A stretch of DNA of 15,200 bases from an uncultured Verrucomicrobiota bacterium (GCA_946615275.1 CAMOHV010000009.1:1-15200); one strand, 5' to 3'; positions 1 to 11,300 are shown, numbered from the stretch's first letter. The notes: generated by a model not told the origin, from the sequence alone. Made by a program: numbers and translations.

Positions 1-998
1 CCGACGATGTCCTCGGCGCTGCAGCCGCGCGAAAGGTCGTTCATCGCCTTGGCGAGGCCCTGCAGGCAAGGTCCGATCGCCTTCGCGCCGCCGAGGCGCT
101 GGGCGATCTTGTAGCCGATGTTGCCGGCCTGGAGGTCGGGGAAGACGAAGACGTTGGCGTTGCCTTGGATGTCGCCGCCGGGGTTCTTGAGCTGCCCGAC
201 GGAGGGAACGATCGCGGCGTCGAACTGGAGTTCGCCGTCCATCTTGATCCCGGCCTCGGCGAAGCGCGGCTTCGCAAGCTCTACGGCCTGCTGGACCTTG
301 GTGACGAGATCGTGCGATGCGGAGCCCTTCGTGGAGAACGAGAGGAACGCGACACGCGGCTCGTTGCCGGTGAGAGAGCGGTACGTCTCGGCGGAGGAGA
401 GGCCGATGTCCACAAGCTGCTCGGCCGTGGGGCAGGGGATAACGGCGCAGTCGCCGAAGGCGAGCGCCGTGTCGCCCGAGGGCGTGGGCTCGCGGAGGTC
501 GAGGATGAAGCACGAGGACGCGGTCTTAACGCCCTTCTGCGTGCCGAGGGTGTGGAACGCGGCGCGGAGCATGTCGCCCGTGGAGGCGATGGAGCCCGCG
601 ACGAGCCCGTCCACGCGGCCGAGCTTCACCATCATGCCGCCGAAGTAGATGCGCTTCGTGCGGAGCGTCTTCTGCGCGCCTGCGAGGTCGATGATCTTCT
701 GCTTCTCGGCGGGCTTCTTGGCTTCCTTGGCGTTCCACGCCTCAAGGTAGACGGACTCGAGCTCGGCGTCGCCCTGCGTGTAGTCTATCGTCTTGATGCC
801 ACGCTCGGCGAGGCTCAGGCTGGCCTTCGCCTCTGCGGCGGCGATCTCCTCGGGCGTGCCGAGCACGACCGGGGTGCATATCTTGCGATCCACGAGCGCA
901 CACGCTGCGGTGATCACGCGGGGATCCATTCCCTCCGGCAGAACGATCTTCCCGTTCAGCGCGGAGGCCCTCTCTATTATCTTTGTTATTGCTGACAT
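1..998 (-). CDS. pta: Phosphate acetyltransferase (phosphotransacetylase), C-terminus cut by window edge
   Basis: Interconverts acetyl-CoA plus phosphate and acetyl-phosphate plus CoA in the cytoplasm. With the adjacent acetate kinase it makes acetate and ATP during fermentation. The 332 visible residues fit the short single-domain form of the PTA/PTB family (usually about 325-340 residues), so only a few C-terminal residues are missing. Family motifs are clear: KIVLPEG near residue 17, [10 protein letters not shown] at 221-230, [20 protein letters not shown] at 286-305, and the active-site stretch NDLSRG at 320-325. The Ser and Arg there match the catalytic pair known from the Methanosarcina enzyme. 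The usual proline in LAKPxNDLSRG is alanine here ([11 protein letters not shown]). The start is the ATG at 998, preceded by GAAAGG five bases upstream. The gene lies 11 bp after ackA, so co-transcription and possibly translational coupling are likely. The frame is clean with no internal stop. Confidence 0.97.
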   Translation of the reverse strand, partial: MSAITKIIERASALNGKIVLPEGMDPRVITAACALVDRKICTPVVLGTPEEIAAAEAKASLSLAERGIKTIDYTQGDAELESVYLEAWNAKEAKKPAEKQKIIDLAGAQKTLRTKRIYFGGMMVKLGRVDGLVAGSIASTGDMLRAAFHTLGTQKGVKTASSCFILDLREPTPSGDTALAFGDCAVIPCPTAEQLVDIGLSSAETYRSLTGNEPRVAFLSFSTKGSASHDLVTKVQQAVELAKPRFAEAGIKMDGELQFDAAIVPSVGQLKNPGGDIQGNANVFVFPDLQAGNIGYKIAQRLGGAKAIGPCLQGLAKAMNDLSRGCSAEDIV

Positions 999-1003
999 AA
1001 GAA

Positions 1004-1009
1004 CCTTTC
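1004..1009 (-). promoter_or_regulatory. Ribosome binding site of pta
   Basis: On the minus strand the sequence GAAAGG ends five bases before the pta ATG. It sits directly after the ackA stop codon (1010-1012), so ribosomes finishing ackA could reinitiate on pta. This supports the chosen pta start and operon linkage. Confidence 0.7.
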
Positions 1010-2233
1010 TCACTTCTCCAAGACCGCCACGGTCTCGCGGGCGATCATGAGCTCCTCGTTGGTGGGTATCACGACCACGGGGATCTTTGAGTCCTTGGCG
1101 GAGATGAGGCCCGCCTTGCCGCCCACGATGGAGGCGTTTGCCTTCTTGTCGAGCTTCACGCCGAGGGCGCCGAGGCGCTTCACGATCTGCTCGCGAAGCT
1201 CGGCGGCGTTCTCGCCGATGCCGCCGGCCATGACGATGGCGTCGGCCCCGCCGATGAGGGGGTTGTAGCCGCCCACGAAGAGCGCGGCGCGGTGGCCGAA
1301 CATCTCAAGCGCCTCTATGGCGTCGATGTCTCCCTTCGCGGCCTTGGCGCAGACATCGCGCGTGTCGCCGCCGAAAGCGCCGGTGAGGCCCTGGAACCCG
1401 CTCTCCTTGTTGAGCATCTTGTCGAGCTGCTCCACGGTGAAGCCCTGCTTCGCAAGGTAGAAGAGCGCGCCGGCGTCGATGCAGCCGGAGCGCGTGCCCA
1501 TCACGAGGCCGTCGAGCGGCGTGAGGCCCATCGTGGTGTCCATGCACTGCCCGCCCTTCACTGCGGCGATCGACGAGCCGTTGCCGAGGTGGCACGTGAC
1601 TAGGTTCACCTTCGAGAGAGGCTTCTTGAGGAACTTGGCCGCGGCCTGCGTGAGGAACTTGTGGCTCGTCCCGTGGAAGCCGTACTTGCGCACGCCGTAC
1701 TTCTTCGCGACCTTGCGGGGGATGGCGTACTGGTAGGCGCAGCCGGGCATGGTCTGGTGGAAGGCGGTGTCGAACACGCCGACGTTGGGAATCCCCTTCG
1801 CGGCCTTCTCGCAAGCCTCGATGCCCTGGAGGTTCGCGGGGTTGTGGAGGGGCGCGAGAGGGAAGCACTTGCGCACCATCGCCTTGGCGGCGGCGGTCAT
1901 CTTCGTGGGGGCGGCGAACTTGTCCGCGCCGTGCACCACGCGATGACCGATGGCGTCGAGCTCCGCGAGGGACTTGACAACCCCGTGGACGGGGTCGCAC
2001 AGGACGGCCATCACCTGGCGGATGGCCTCCACGTGGTCCTTCATCGGGATTTCGCGCACGATCTTCTCGCAGCCCGTCTTGGTGTAGACTAGGCGGCTTC
2101 CCGCGATGCCGATGCGCTCCACGAGGCCCTTGCAGAGCATGGCCTCCTGGGACATGTTGAACAGCTGGAACTTGAGCGAACTGGAACCGCAGTTCACGAC
2201 AAGCACTTTATTGACTTTGCGATTGGCTTTCAT
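1010..2233 (-). CDS. ackA: Acetate kinase
   Basis: Transfers phosphate between acetyl-phosphate and ADP, giving acetate and ATP; it is the partner of the pta gene just downstream. The 407-residue length is normal for the family (about 400). Landmarks are all present: [11 protein letters not shown] at 12-22 (first family signature), HRVVHG with Arg98, VFDTAFH with Asp155, YGFHGTSH with His187 (second signature), HLGNGSS at 215-221 (nucleotide-binding loop), GTRSG with Arg248, GGIGEN at 337-342 and TNEE at 391-394. These correspond to the acetate- and nucleotide-site residues known from the Methanosarcina enzyme. The segment after Arg248 reads [10 protein letters not shown] where GTRSGDLDPG is more usual. 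The ATG at 2233 adds a short MKANRKVN extension before the usual N-terminal strand. No better start codon exists nearby, although no Shine-Dalgarno sequence is visible before it; a heptamer repeat ends 6 bp upstream. Confidence 0.97.
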   Translation of the reverse strand: MKANRKVNKVLVVNCGSSSLKFQLFNMSQEAMLCKGLVERIGIAGSRLVYTKTGCEKIVREIPMKDHVEAIRQVMAVLCDPVHGVVKSLAELDAIGHRVVHGADKFAAPTKMTAAAKAMVRKCFPLAPLHNPANLQGIEACEKAAKGIPNVGVFDTAFHQTMPGCAYQYAIPRKVAKKYGVRKYGFHGTSHKFLTQAAAKFLKKPLSKVNLVTCHLGNGSSIAAVKGGQCMDTTMGLTPLDGLVMGTRSGCIDAGALFYLAKQGFTVEQLDKMLNKESGFQGLTGAFGGDTRDVCAKAAKGDIDAIEALEMFGHRAALFVGGYNPLIGGADAIVMAGGIGENAAELREQIVKRLGALGVKLDKKANASIVGGKAGLISAKDSKIPVVVIPTNEELMIARETVAVLEK

Positions 2234-2239
2234 TTTTGC

Positions 2240-2384
2240 GAATTGAGAATTGAGAGTTGAGAATTGAGAATTGCAAGGACGATTCGGAGTTGCGAACTTG
2301 CAAGGCGATCTGGAGAATCGAGAATCGAGGATTTAAAGGCGCGGCCTCTAATTCTGAATTCTCAATTCTCCATTCTCCATTCAT
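2240..2384. repeat. Fold-back element made of two opposed heptamer arrays
   Basis: This covers almost the whole ackA upstream gap (2234-2380). On the plus strand the left array (2240-2273) is nearly five copies of the 7-mer GAATTGA, with one G variant. The right array (2350-2384) is about five copies of the opposite-strand unit (AATTCTC, CATTCTC). Bases 2259-2272 are an exact 14-bp reverse complement of 2357-2370, giving a stem with an 84-nt loop. Inside the loop are a diverged pair of units (GAATCGA at 2314-2327) and a direct repeat TTGCAAGG at 2271-2278 and 2298-2305. The right array overlaps the last codons and stop of the giant gene. Base composition is strikingly AT-rich compared with the genes on both sides. 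It could be a dispersed repeat family, a small non-autonomous element, or a regulatory or termination structure; the sequence alone does not decide. Confidence 0.8.
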
Positions 2385-5300
2385 TCGATCGTCACCTTGA
2401 AGAACCCGGACTGGCCTTCGGACGCGGCCCTGAGCTTGGCGTTCAGGGCCTCGAGCTTGTCGGGGTCGAGCTCGCCATCGGTCTCGTTCACCGCGAAGGT
2501 GTCGGAAACGGTGAGCATCTCGGTCCATTCGTCCTCCATGTGCGCCTTGTACCAGAGGGTAAGGGACACCTTGACGGACACGGTCGCGAAGTCGTCGGTG
2601 ACGAGCGGCTCGCCGTCGACCGTGGTGGGCGTGGAGACCGCGAGCCTCACGCCGCCAAGACGCGAGTAGGAGGTGATCCTTACGCGGGCGTCGGTCTCGG
2701 CGTTCGCGAGGTTGATGCCTATCATCGCCATCTGGACGGAGGAGACGACGCCGCCGTCGCGGAGGTTCCGCAGGAAGTCGATGTACGGCATGGACAGAAG
2801 CTCGTCGCTGAGCGTGTCGAAGAGGCTCACCGTGGACGTGCCGCTGTTGTTGATTGTGACGATGTACGGCGAGTTGGCCGGAGCGCCGACGCTGTCGGTG
2901 AGGGTTCCGTTGACCCATTCGTAGATGTCAGGCACCTTGTTGCCGTTCGTGTCGGCGTCGTCGATCGTTATGACGGCGCTGGGGACCTCGAAGGAGCCGT
3001 TCTTCACGACGTAGGCGCGCGGCGTGTAGATGTCGGTGCGCTCCGTGCCCTTGAAGTTACCGTAGCCCCAGCTCTCCCAGTCGTCATGCCAGCGGTTGCC
3101 GTTCGTGTCAATGTAGGCGCGGATGTACCACTCACCTTCGTCGAGGCCGACAAGCGTCGCGTTCCAGACCGAGTTGGACGGGTTGGAGAGGTTGTCCTTG
3201 TTCCTCACGTACGTCGCGGCAGCGGGCGTACCGTGGAAGTCGGGACGCGCGAACGCCTCGACGCGGATCAGGCCAGAAAACGCCGTCACGTTGGTGGTGG
3301 TGGTGCCGGGGCCGAAGTACTTCACAGCGACGGCGATGGAGCCCTTGTCGGAGAGCGTTCCGCCGGAGCCGTCCACGAGGGTGCGGAACTCCTTGCGCGT
3401 CTCGGAGTTGTTCGGCTGGTAGAACTTGGCGTCCATCATCGACACCGTCCAGTAGTAGGACTGGTTGTTCGCAAACTCGAGCCCAGGCGCCACGGCCTCG
3501 CCCACGTGCAGCGTCTCGGGCGTGAACGAGTAGGTGCCGGATGCGTCCTTCGCAGGGGCGCGGCGGATGCCGGTGTCGTAGATGAGCTTCGAGTCCGAAG
3601 TGCGGTAGACGCGCAGCTGGAAGGCCGGGTAGTCCTTTCCGATCGAGTTGCTGTGTGTCCACCTGAATGTGGGCACCGCATCCTTGAGCGCGCTGGACGG
3701 CGAGACTGGCACGGCCTTCGTCTGGTTTCCGAGCGAACCCTGCTCGAACTTGTTCACGAACATCGTCGCGATCATGTTGTTCGTGGTACCGGGAGCGACA
3801 GCCTGGTCGCCGACGATTATGCCGTAGGTCACGGTATTGATGTCGGAGTACGAAATCCCGACATTGCTGGCGCCGCCGGCAAGCAAGCCCCAATCCAAAT
3901 CGAAGGTCGACGCATTGCTGGAGGTGTTGCGGAAGAGGAGGCTCTCCGTGAGGCACGGATCGGAGCCAAGGTTCTGTATCTCCTCGTACAAGACCCAGAA
4001 CGGATACCTGTAGAGATGAGTCGCGGCATCATAGTTTCCGCGCCAGGCCCCGTTGATCGCATAGCGCGCGAGACGCACGCGCACGCCGGAGGACGATGCA
4101 GGCATCTCGTTCAAGGTCTCGGCCATCTCGTTTGCGGTGATGTACCCGTTGAGGCCGCGGTCGTTGAGCGCAGTCTGCGAACCAAACTCGTTTGCGCCGA
4201 TGGCCTGCGCGAGGTCGATGCGCATGACGGACGGGTTGGTGTCGGTGATTTCGATCTCGAAATCAGCGCCGGCGTAGCCGACATCAACCGAGTTCACGAA
4301 CCCGTACGGCGCACCGACAGAGTAGTCCGTCGAGGCCTGCGCTCCGCCAGACCCCGAACTGGAGCCGGACGACTGCGAACTGCCGGACTTCTCCGCTACG
4401 CCAAACACCTCGAACGTCCAGCGGCCCTCCTTGAGCCAGCCCTCGTCAGGATCGCCAAGCCCCACGGAAACGCCAGGAGTGAACGTCACGCTCTTCCACA
4501 CGGCGATCGGGTTGCCGGTCAACGTACCGTTCTTCCATGCCTTCACCACGACATTGGAGACGCTCTGCCTTCCGTTGTAGTGGATCTTGGCCGTCACCTG
4601 CGGACGCGGACGGCCACCGTAGGCAATGATGGGCGGATGGACGACCACCGTATAGCGGTAGCCGAACGGACTCGCCAGAGGATGTATGTCAGAGGGGCCG
4701 AACCAACGCCCGTTAGGCGCATACTGGATGTCCGTCCTGACGATCGAGACTGTATTCGTCGTAAGCCAGATGGTATGCTCAAGGCTCCCCTCCAGGAACG
4801 AAATCGTCTCGTACTTCGTGTCTTCGCCCACCTTGATCCAGGTGTTGGTGTGCTGCGACGCGCGCAGCTCGGCCCAGTTGGACCATCCACTGCCATTGCC
4901 GTCGACATGCGCATCGTAGATGGAGCGGCTCATATAGTCGGTGGCATCCTCGAGTTCGTCCTCCATCATGTCATGGTCGGTGAACATCTCGCCGAGGTAG
5001 AGCTTGCCGACGGGTAGGTAGTAGTCCGAGATCGTCTGCCCCGAGAACGCGGAGGCCGAGAGCATCGGGCTCAGGTGCCAGTAGCCGAGCTTCTGTATGG
5101 CGAACTCGGCGAAGTTGGCGAGGCCGTCGCGGTCGGGGTCGGCGACTGCGTCCTTGTAGGAGTGCTTGTCGATGCCGTAGATGCGCTCCCAGTAGTCGGG
5201 CATGCCGTCGCTGTCGGAGTCGCCCTTGGCGGCATACGCCTCGTCCACAGCGCCGCCGGGGAGCATTCCCTTGGCGAGGTCGAGGAGGTACGCCTCCCAT

Positions 5301-8300
5301 GCGGGCGTATCGGCAACGCCGCGCCCGTAGTAGTCCACGAGAGTCGCGGGCGTAAGGACGTCGGGGTTCACACCGGCGCCGGCGTAGAGCGCCTCCCACC
5401 AGTCGGGAAGGCCGTCGCCGTCGGAGTCGAGGACCGTGTTCTCCCAGGCGTCCATCGGGCCATAGCCGTCCCAGAAGGAACTGCAGCGCTTTGCGAACGC
5501 GCCGCCGAGCGGGATGATGTCGCTTGTGCCCACAAAGTTGCGCTCAAGCTCGTAGCGCCACTTCAAGGAGAGCGACTCCTCGCGCGTTGTGGAGATGACG
5601 AGATCGTTGGTCGCCCCCGTCGTAACGTTGTTCGTGGAGGAGGAGCCACCGCGCTGCGAATCGATCGCGGAGACGCGGGCCGTATGCCAGTAGCGGTCGT
5701 AGATGTACTTGTAGTAGGGATACGGATTGGCCGTGTTCGGGAACTCGTAGTACGCAAGGTTGTCCTCGGCGTCCTCGGTGCGGATCACGCCGGCGTAGTC
5801 CACTGCCCAGTACTGGGAATCCACTGCGGAGCCGTCGAGGAACGGGAGGTGCGCCATGTTGTTGGCGACCCACGGGACGACCTCCGCGTTGTTGTAGACG
5901 TCGCTCCTCACGGGGGCGGACGCCCACCAGCCGCAGACTATGCCGTCGGGGACGGGGGCGCCTTCGACGCGCGCCTGGTCGGCCACGTTCTTCGTGAAGC
6001 CGGAGGGCTCGACGGTGGCGTCGGCCGCATCGACCGCGCCGGGAAGCCCGTCGAAGTTGTAGTGCTGGAGGAGGACGGCCTCGCTCTTGTCGTTCCTGAG
6101 CCAGCGGGCATAGCTTTCGTCGCGGAGCGCGACCAGATCCTCGCGCGAGAACGCCTTCGCGTAGTTCTCGTGTATCTCGGTGCCGGTTCTTGCGCCGTTC
6201 CACACGCGCACCTCATCGACCCAGCCCTTGAAGAAGCTGCCGTAGTCAGCCCACGTGGGCTTCTGGACGAGGTCGAGGGCGGGGCCGCCGACGGCGCGCG
6301 CGCCCAGGACCATCGCGCACGGTACCGTCTGGTAGCCGAACTCGTTGAAGCCCTTCTCAACATACCCGGCCTCCTGCTCCATGAGGACGATACCGTTTGC
6401 GGGGATGAGGCCGACGTTGGCGGACTGCGCGGCGGGTTCGTGGTTGCCGTTCACGCGGAGCGCGAATGTGGAGCCGTCGAACGAGAGCGCGAGGTGCGTC
6501 CAGTTCGTCGTTGCCGGCGGCCCGACGATCACCTGCTCGCCGGAGTTGGCCGTGGAGCCCTCGAACGAGCCGAAGAAGTTGCCGTCGGCGTTGACGCCCA
6601 GGCGGAAGTTGGCGCGGATCACCGGCACGCCGTTGGAGAGGCTCGAGGCGCCGTAGTTGGCGGAGCGCTCGATGATGATCTGCTCGCGGCCGGCGGCGGG
6701 ATCCTCCGCCTTCACCCAGGCCTCGACCGTGAACTGGCGGAGCATGTCGTAGGACGTGCTGGCCGGATGCTGCAGCGTGCCAAGCGAAGTGACCGCGGCG
6801 GAGTTCTCGCCCGGGAACCAGAGACCCTGGCGGCGGACGGGGTCCATCTGGTCGAGCGGCGAGGAGGCCTGCGAGACGTCCTTCACGAGCTCCTGGTTGT
6901 CCGGGATGAAGTCGTGGTCGGTGTCGTAGCCCTCGTTCTCCTCGAAGGTGAACATGTAGTCGCGCGCGGCGCCGGCCACGCCGATGTGCATCACCACCAC
7001 GCCCTGCGTCCAGCTCCACTTGCTGTGGACGAAGATGTTCGCGCCCGTGCCGAGGTCGGGGTCGCCGCGATAGTACTGCGCCACATAGGACGAGAAGTTC
7101 GTGGAGGAGGAGTCGGTCATCCACAGCGGGGTAGGATCGGTGTGGGTAGGCTGGGGCGCCGTGACGTTCATCATGAGCGCCTCCTCGGAGTTCCTGAGGC
7201 CGTCGCCGTCGGCGTCGCACTCGGCGGTGCCGATCAGCCACGGGAAGCGCATCGCGTCGAGCGCGGGCTGGCCCGCGCCGTCCCAGTCGGTCCAGGCGTT
7301 GCGCCATGCGGAGATCGCGGGCCTGCCGGAGAGCGGGTCTGTCCCGTAGATGGAGGCGATGCGGTCGTAGCGCTTGGCGTTCTCGAACCCGTCGGCGTTG
7401 GTCCCCTCAGGGTCGGCCGCGGAGCCGAGCAGCGGGTTGAGGCCGTGGAAGAGCTCATAGTAGTCGTCCATGCCGTCGTTGTCGGAGTCCCACATGCGCG
7501 GATCGGTGGAGGCGTACGCGCGGAGGTCGTTGACCATGAAGCAGCCGAACATTCCGTTGTAGATCCTGTACGGCGCGCGCACCTCGTCCACGGGAGTGGC
7601 GGAGGAGGCGAGGCCGTACGGACGCAGCATGATGCGCTCGTTCCGCTGCGCCACGGGGTCCCAGTCGTGGACGGGCGGCGCGAAATAGCCGAGCTCGCGG
7701 TACTTGAATGCGGACTGGCCGGTGAAGCCGGCGGCGAGCGCCTTTTCGAAGAATGCGTCGCCGTCCCAGGCCGACATCGGCAGGAACTTGACGAACGGGC
7801 CTTCCACGAGCTTCTTCTCGCTCCAGACGAGCTGGCGGCCCATCAGAGGCGTCTCGGCGTCGTCGTAGCGGAGGTGGCGGAGCGTCTGCACGAGGTACTC
7901 CTGGTAGTTCATGAGGCCGTCGTGGTCGTAGTCGAAGTTGGCGTCGCGGACGGTGCCGTCCATGCCGCCGCGGATACCGACGGCGCCGTCCTTTATCGTG
8001 TCGGCCGCCGCGCCCTGGAGGCCGTCTGCCGCGCAGATGCGGGTGAAGTCGAGATCGCCGAGCTTGTTCTTAGCCTCTTCCGCCTCGAGGCCGAGCTCGT
8101 CGGCGAGCGACGTGTCGGTGACCGGCGTGACGAGCTCGAGCGCGCCGCTGTTGTTCTTCACGGCTATGCCGGCGAACTCGTATTCCCACGGATCGGGGAG
8201 CAGGTCGCCGTCGGTGTCGACCGTGCAGGGGTTGAGTCCGCCTCCGGGGATGCACTTCGAGGTCCCGTTGTCAACGGGTTCGCCGTAGATGAACGAGAAT

Positions 8301-11300
8301 GTGGCGCCATACTCGTTGCGGCCCACGGGGAAGACGTCGCTCCAGGAGGAGCCCTCGTAGTGGTCCTGCAGACCGTCGGCGTCCGTGTCGGGATCGTACG
8401 GGTTCGTCGGGAAGAACTTGTTGTACCAGTTCCTGAGCTTGCCGGGCGCCGGGGCGCCGGGGTGGTTCGCCACGATCGTCTCGCATCCGGGATAGACGAT
8501 TTCGCCCACCGCGTCGAAGCGGTTGGAGTAGGCGGCGGTGGAGTCGGTGCCGGCGAATTCCTCGAGGAATGTGAGGTTGTCGCCGTCCTTTGCCCAGTCG
8601 TCCTGAGACGCCGCGTCGCCCGCGAAGTTCGGGTTGATGTTGACGTAGAGCTCCCAGCCGTCGGGGATGCCGTCGTAGTCGGTGTCGGCGCCGTGGATCT
8701 CGCTGGAGAAGGCCGTGGCGTTGGTGCCGACCATGCCCTCGCCAGCGGAGAACGGCACGTTGGCGCGCGTGGTGCCCCACGCGAGCAGGGAGAGCACGTC
8801 GCGGGAGCCGAGGCTGTACATGTCGGCAATCGCGCCGGCCTCGCGCGAGGCGATGGGCGTGAGCCACGCCTCCTTGGCGCGCAGCGGCTGGCCGAACATG
8901 TCGCTGCCCTCCACCACGGTGCGGTACTGGAGGACGAGGTATTCGTCGAGGGACGAATAAGGCACGGTGTTCACCGCGAGGCCGCTCTTGTCGCCGGCCG
9001 TCGTCTGGCCCTCGGTGGTGTTCTCGACGCTCCAGCGGTCCGCGACGTAGCCGGCCTGGTTCTTGCACCACGCCGTGCGCGGGTCGAATTCGGCGATGTT
9101 CATCACCTGGTTGTGGATGTATGTCACGTTGCCCTCGGATAGGGCCGTGAGGATGAAGTTCGTAGGCACCTCGGAGACGGTCTGGCCGTCGAGCGCGGCG
9201 GGGACGAGCGGGGCCGCCTCCCCGAGGTAGCTCTTCTTGCCGTACTCGAAGAGCGACAGGCCCGCGGCGGGGACCTCCTGCCCATCGACCTTCATGTACT
9301 GGCCGCGGAGCGTGACGGACGCCACGCGCAGATGCGCGGCGGGAACGAGGTCGTCGGACATCTCCTCTATGAGTGTGCCGGCAGGCAGGACCACGGCCTT
9401 ACCGAGCTTGCCGATGCCGTCGTCCAAGTCCACCACCTCGTCGAGGGATGTGTATGCCTTGACGTCCTTCGCGACGTACAGGTCGCCGTAGCGGTCGGCC
9501 ATGGTCTTGAGCTCGGCCACGTAGAACGCGCCTTCGGCGGTCTCGACGAGCGTGTAGTCGTTTGTGGCGATCTCGTCGCCGTCCTTCATGTAGTCCACAG
9601 TGACGAAGCCCTCGACGGCGTCGATGCCGTATATGGTCCCGACGGTGTCGGCGTCGCTCTCGTTGACCGTGAAGATCGTGAACTTGTTGGTGGAGGTCAT
9701 CCAGGCCATGAAGTCGCGGTCGGGGTTCTTGCTCATGTCCTCCACGGAGACGACCGCGCCGAGCTGGCGTCCGCCGTCCTCGGGGTTGAGCGGGTCGAGG
9801 CCGTTCATGATCTCGTAGAGGTCGGGCATGCCGTCGTTGTCGGAGTCCCAGTTGATCGGGTTGAGGCCGAGTGCGAGCTCCTCCAGGTCGGCGAGGCCGT
9901 CCTCGTCGAAGTCGACCATGCTTACGGTGTAGGTCTCCCCGAGGAGGCCCGTGAGCGAGGCGGAGCCGGAGTCGCGGTCCACGTAGCCGTAGTCGTCGTT
10001 CCCGAATCCGGCGAAGCTTATGCCGTAGCGGAGCGGGTCGAAGCGGGCGGCCACCACCCAGTAGGGGATCTCGACGCCCGTGCCGAGCTGGCGCGCGTTG
10101 GGCGAGAACTTGCTGCCGGAGAGTCGCTCCCACTTGCCGTCCCTGAAGCGCCCGATGCGGGAATAGTACCAGAAGAAGTACTCAACGCCGTCCTCGAGGC
10201 CGTCGTTGTCGGTGTCGGCCTCAGTGGGGTCGAGGCGGCGCTCGCAGGACCAGCGGGTGCGCTTGGCCCAGTTGGTCGCGGCGGCGTAGTCGTTCGTGTA
10301 GACGCCCGAAGGGTCGTTCCCGGCGGACGTCCAGTCCGCGAGGAGCGCCATCGCCTCTGCGTCAGAGAGGTCGAAGTCGGAGACGCCGGTCTCGTTCAGG
10401 CCCATGTGGAAGCCGCGTATCTCCTGCAGGAAGGTGAACGGGCGTCCGGGGCCCCAGCCGACCGCGCCGGGGTTGAACGGGTCGGAGGTGTGGTACGCGG
10501 CGGGCAGGAAGTCTCCGTCGTCGTTGAGCTGCGCGAGGTTGGCGAGGTCGGCGTTGGCGTCGGTTCCCTCGCCGCCGGCATCGCCGCCGGCACTGTCGCC
10601 GGCGCCGCCGCCTTCGGACTTCGCGGAGTAGTCCACGGCGTAGAAGTCGGGGATGCCGTCGCCGTTTATGTCGCCGAGGTTGTCGGCGGGGTAGAGCTCC
10701 TTGGAGAAGATGCCCTCGACGAGGATGTCCGGATAGCTCTTCGTCGGGTCGTCCTCCTGCTCGGCGAGCGGCGTGGAGCCCTCGATGCTGCGCACGTCCT
10801 TGCCGTACTGCGGCTGCGGGTTCATGAATGTCGTGGTCCAGGAGCCCGCGGTGTCGGACACGCTGACCGCCCAGCGGTAGAAGAAGCTGTCGAGCCTGCT
10901 GTCCGTGTAGGCATAATGGTCGCCGGAGACGTAGCCGTCACCGTTCGCGTCGATGTCGATGTCGCCGGGCGTGAGGCTTCCTTCGACATCGCCCACCTGG
11001 TAGCCCTTGCCGAAGAAGAAGGAGGTGCGGATGCCGCCGGCATACGTCCACTTCTGCTTGAAGGAGGCCACGCTCGAGAACACACCCTCGTCGAGGCCCC
11101 AGCCGGACCAGACTCGGCCCGAGCCCTTGCCGCGGGCCTTCGCACCGATGTAGGGCTTGGCGCCGGTGCCGGTGGAGACGTATGCGCCGTCCTGCACGAG
11201 CGGCACGAGGAAGACGTTCTTCGCGGCCGCCACGGTGAACCACCAGGACCATTCCGTGTAGTACTCCTTGCTGCGGTTGTCCTTGTCCTCGGCCTTGACC

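Larger units (their letters stand above)
2892..10963 (-). repeat. Scattered TSP3-type calcium-binding motifs within the giant gene
   Basis: Sixteen motifs of the DxDxDGxxD type, usually followed by a short W/Y-E helix, begin near residues 1240, 1337, 1489, 1590, 1612, 1999, 2096, 2155, 2250, 2398, 2489, 2586, 3085, 3154, 3181 and 3910. Typical versions are DTDNDGLEDG, DSDNDGMPDLYE and DSDGDGLPDWWE. Several are followed by GLDPLNP or GLNP, the usual tail of bacterial TSP3 repeats. In this family the Asp and Asn side chains bind calcium. Unlike tandem TSP3 stalks, most motifs here are single and separated by 50-500 residues of other sequence. At DNA level, 7469-7492 and 9827-9850 are 24 identical bases encoding the core of two motifs, consistent with copying or strong codon constraint. 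Confidence 0.85.

Noticed and set aside
165..995. A 276-codon plus-strand frame opposite pta
   Set aside because: It is codon-aligned antisense to pta, whose family motifs are unmistakable; the antisense product has no recognisable sequence.
2335..2349. A short hairpin (AGAGGC, 3-nt loop, GCCTTT on the minus strand) about 31 bases after the giant gene's stop, as a possible terminator
   Set aside because: The stem has only six pairs including one G-U and a weak outer A-U, and no T-run follows (AAATCC). It is too weak to call a terminator.
2240..2384. Heptamer arrays considered as a CRISPR array or attachment site
   Set aside because: The units are 7 bp and directly adjacent with no spacers, and there are no cas or integrase genes in the window.
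2208..2918. A minus-strand frame of 236 codons spanning the heptamer region and the ends of two genes
   Set aside because: It is out of frame with both genes. Its tail of FSILNSQFSI-type sequence is just the translated heptamer repeat, a common source of false gene calls.
3620..4960. A stretch of the giant gene that looks slightly less GC-biased at third positions, considered as a transferred block
   Set aside because: The difference is small and judged by eye; the frame, the domain style and the absence of rare codons continue through it. A sliding GC3 plot would be needed to support it.
5075..9142. A 1,355-codon open frame on the plus strand, with similar long frames at 9332-12487, 2264-5017 and 12917-14020
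   Set aside because: All are codon-aligned antisense shadows of the giant gene. Their translations are rich in Val, Arg, Gly and His repeats with no domain pattern, and they exist only because TTA, CTA and TCA are avoided in the sense strand.
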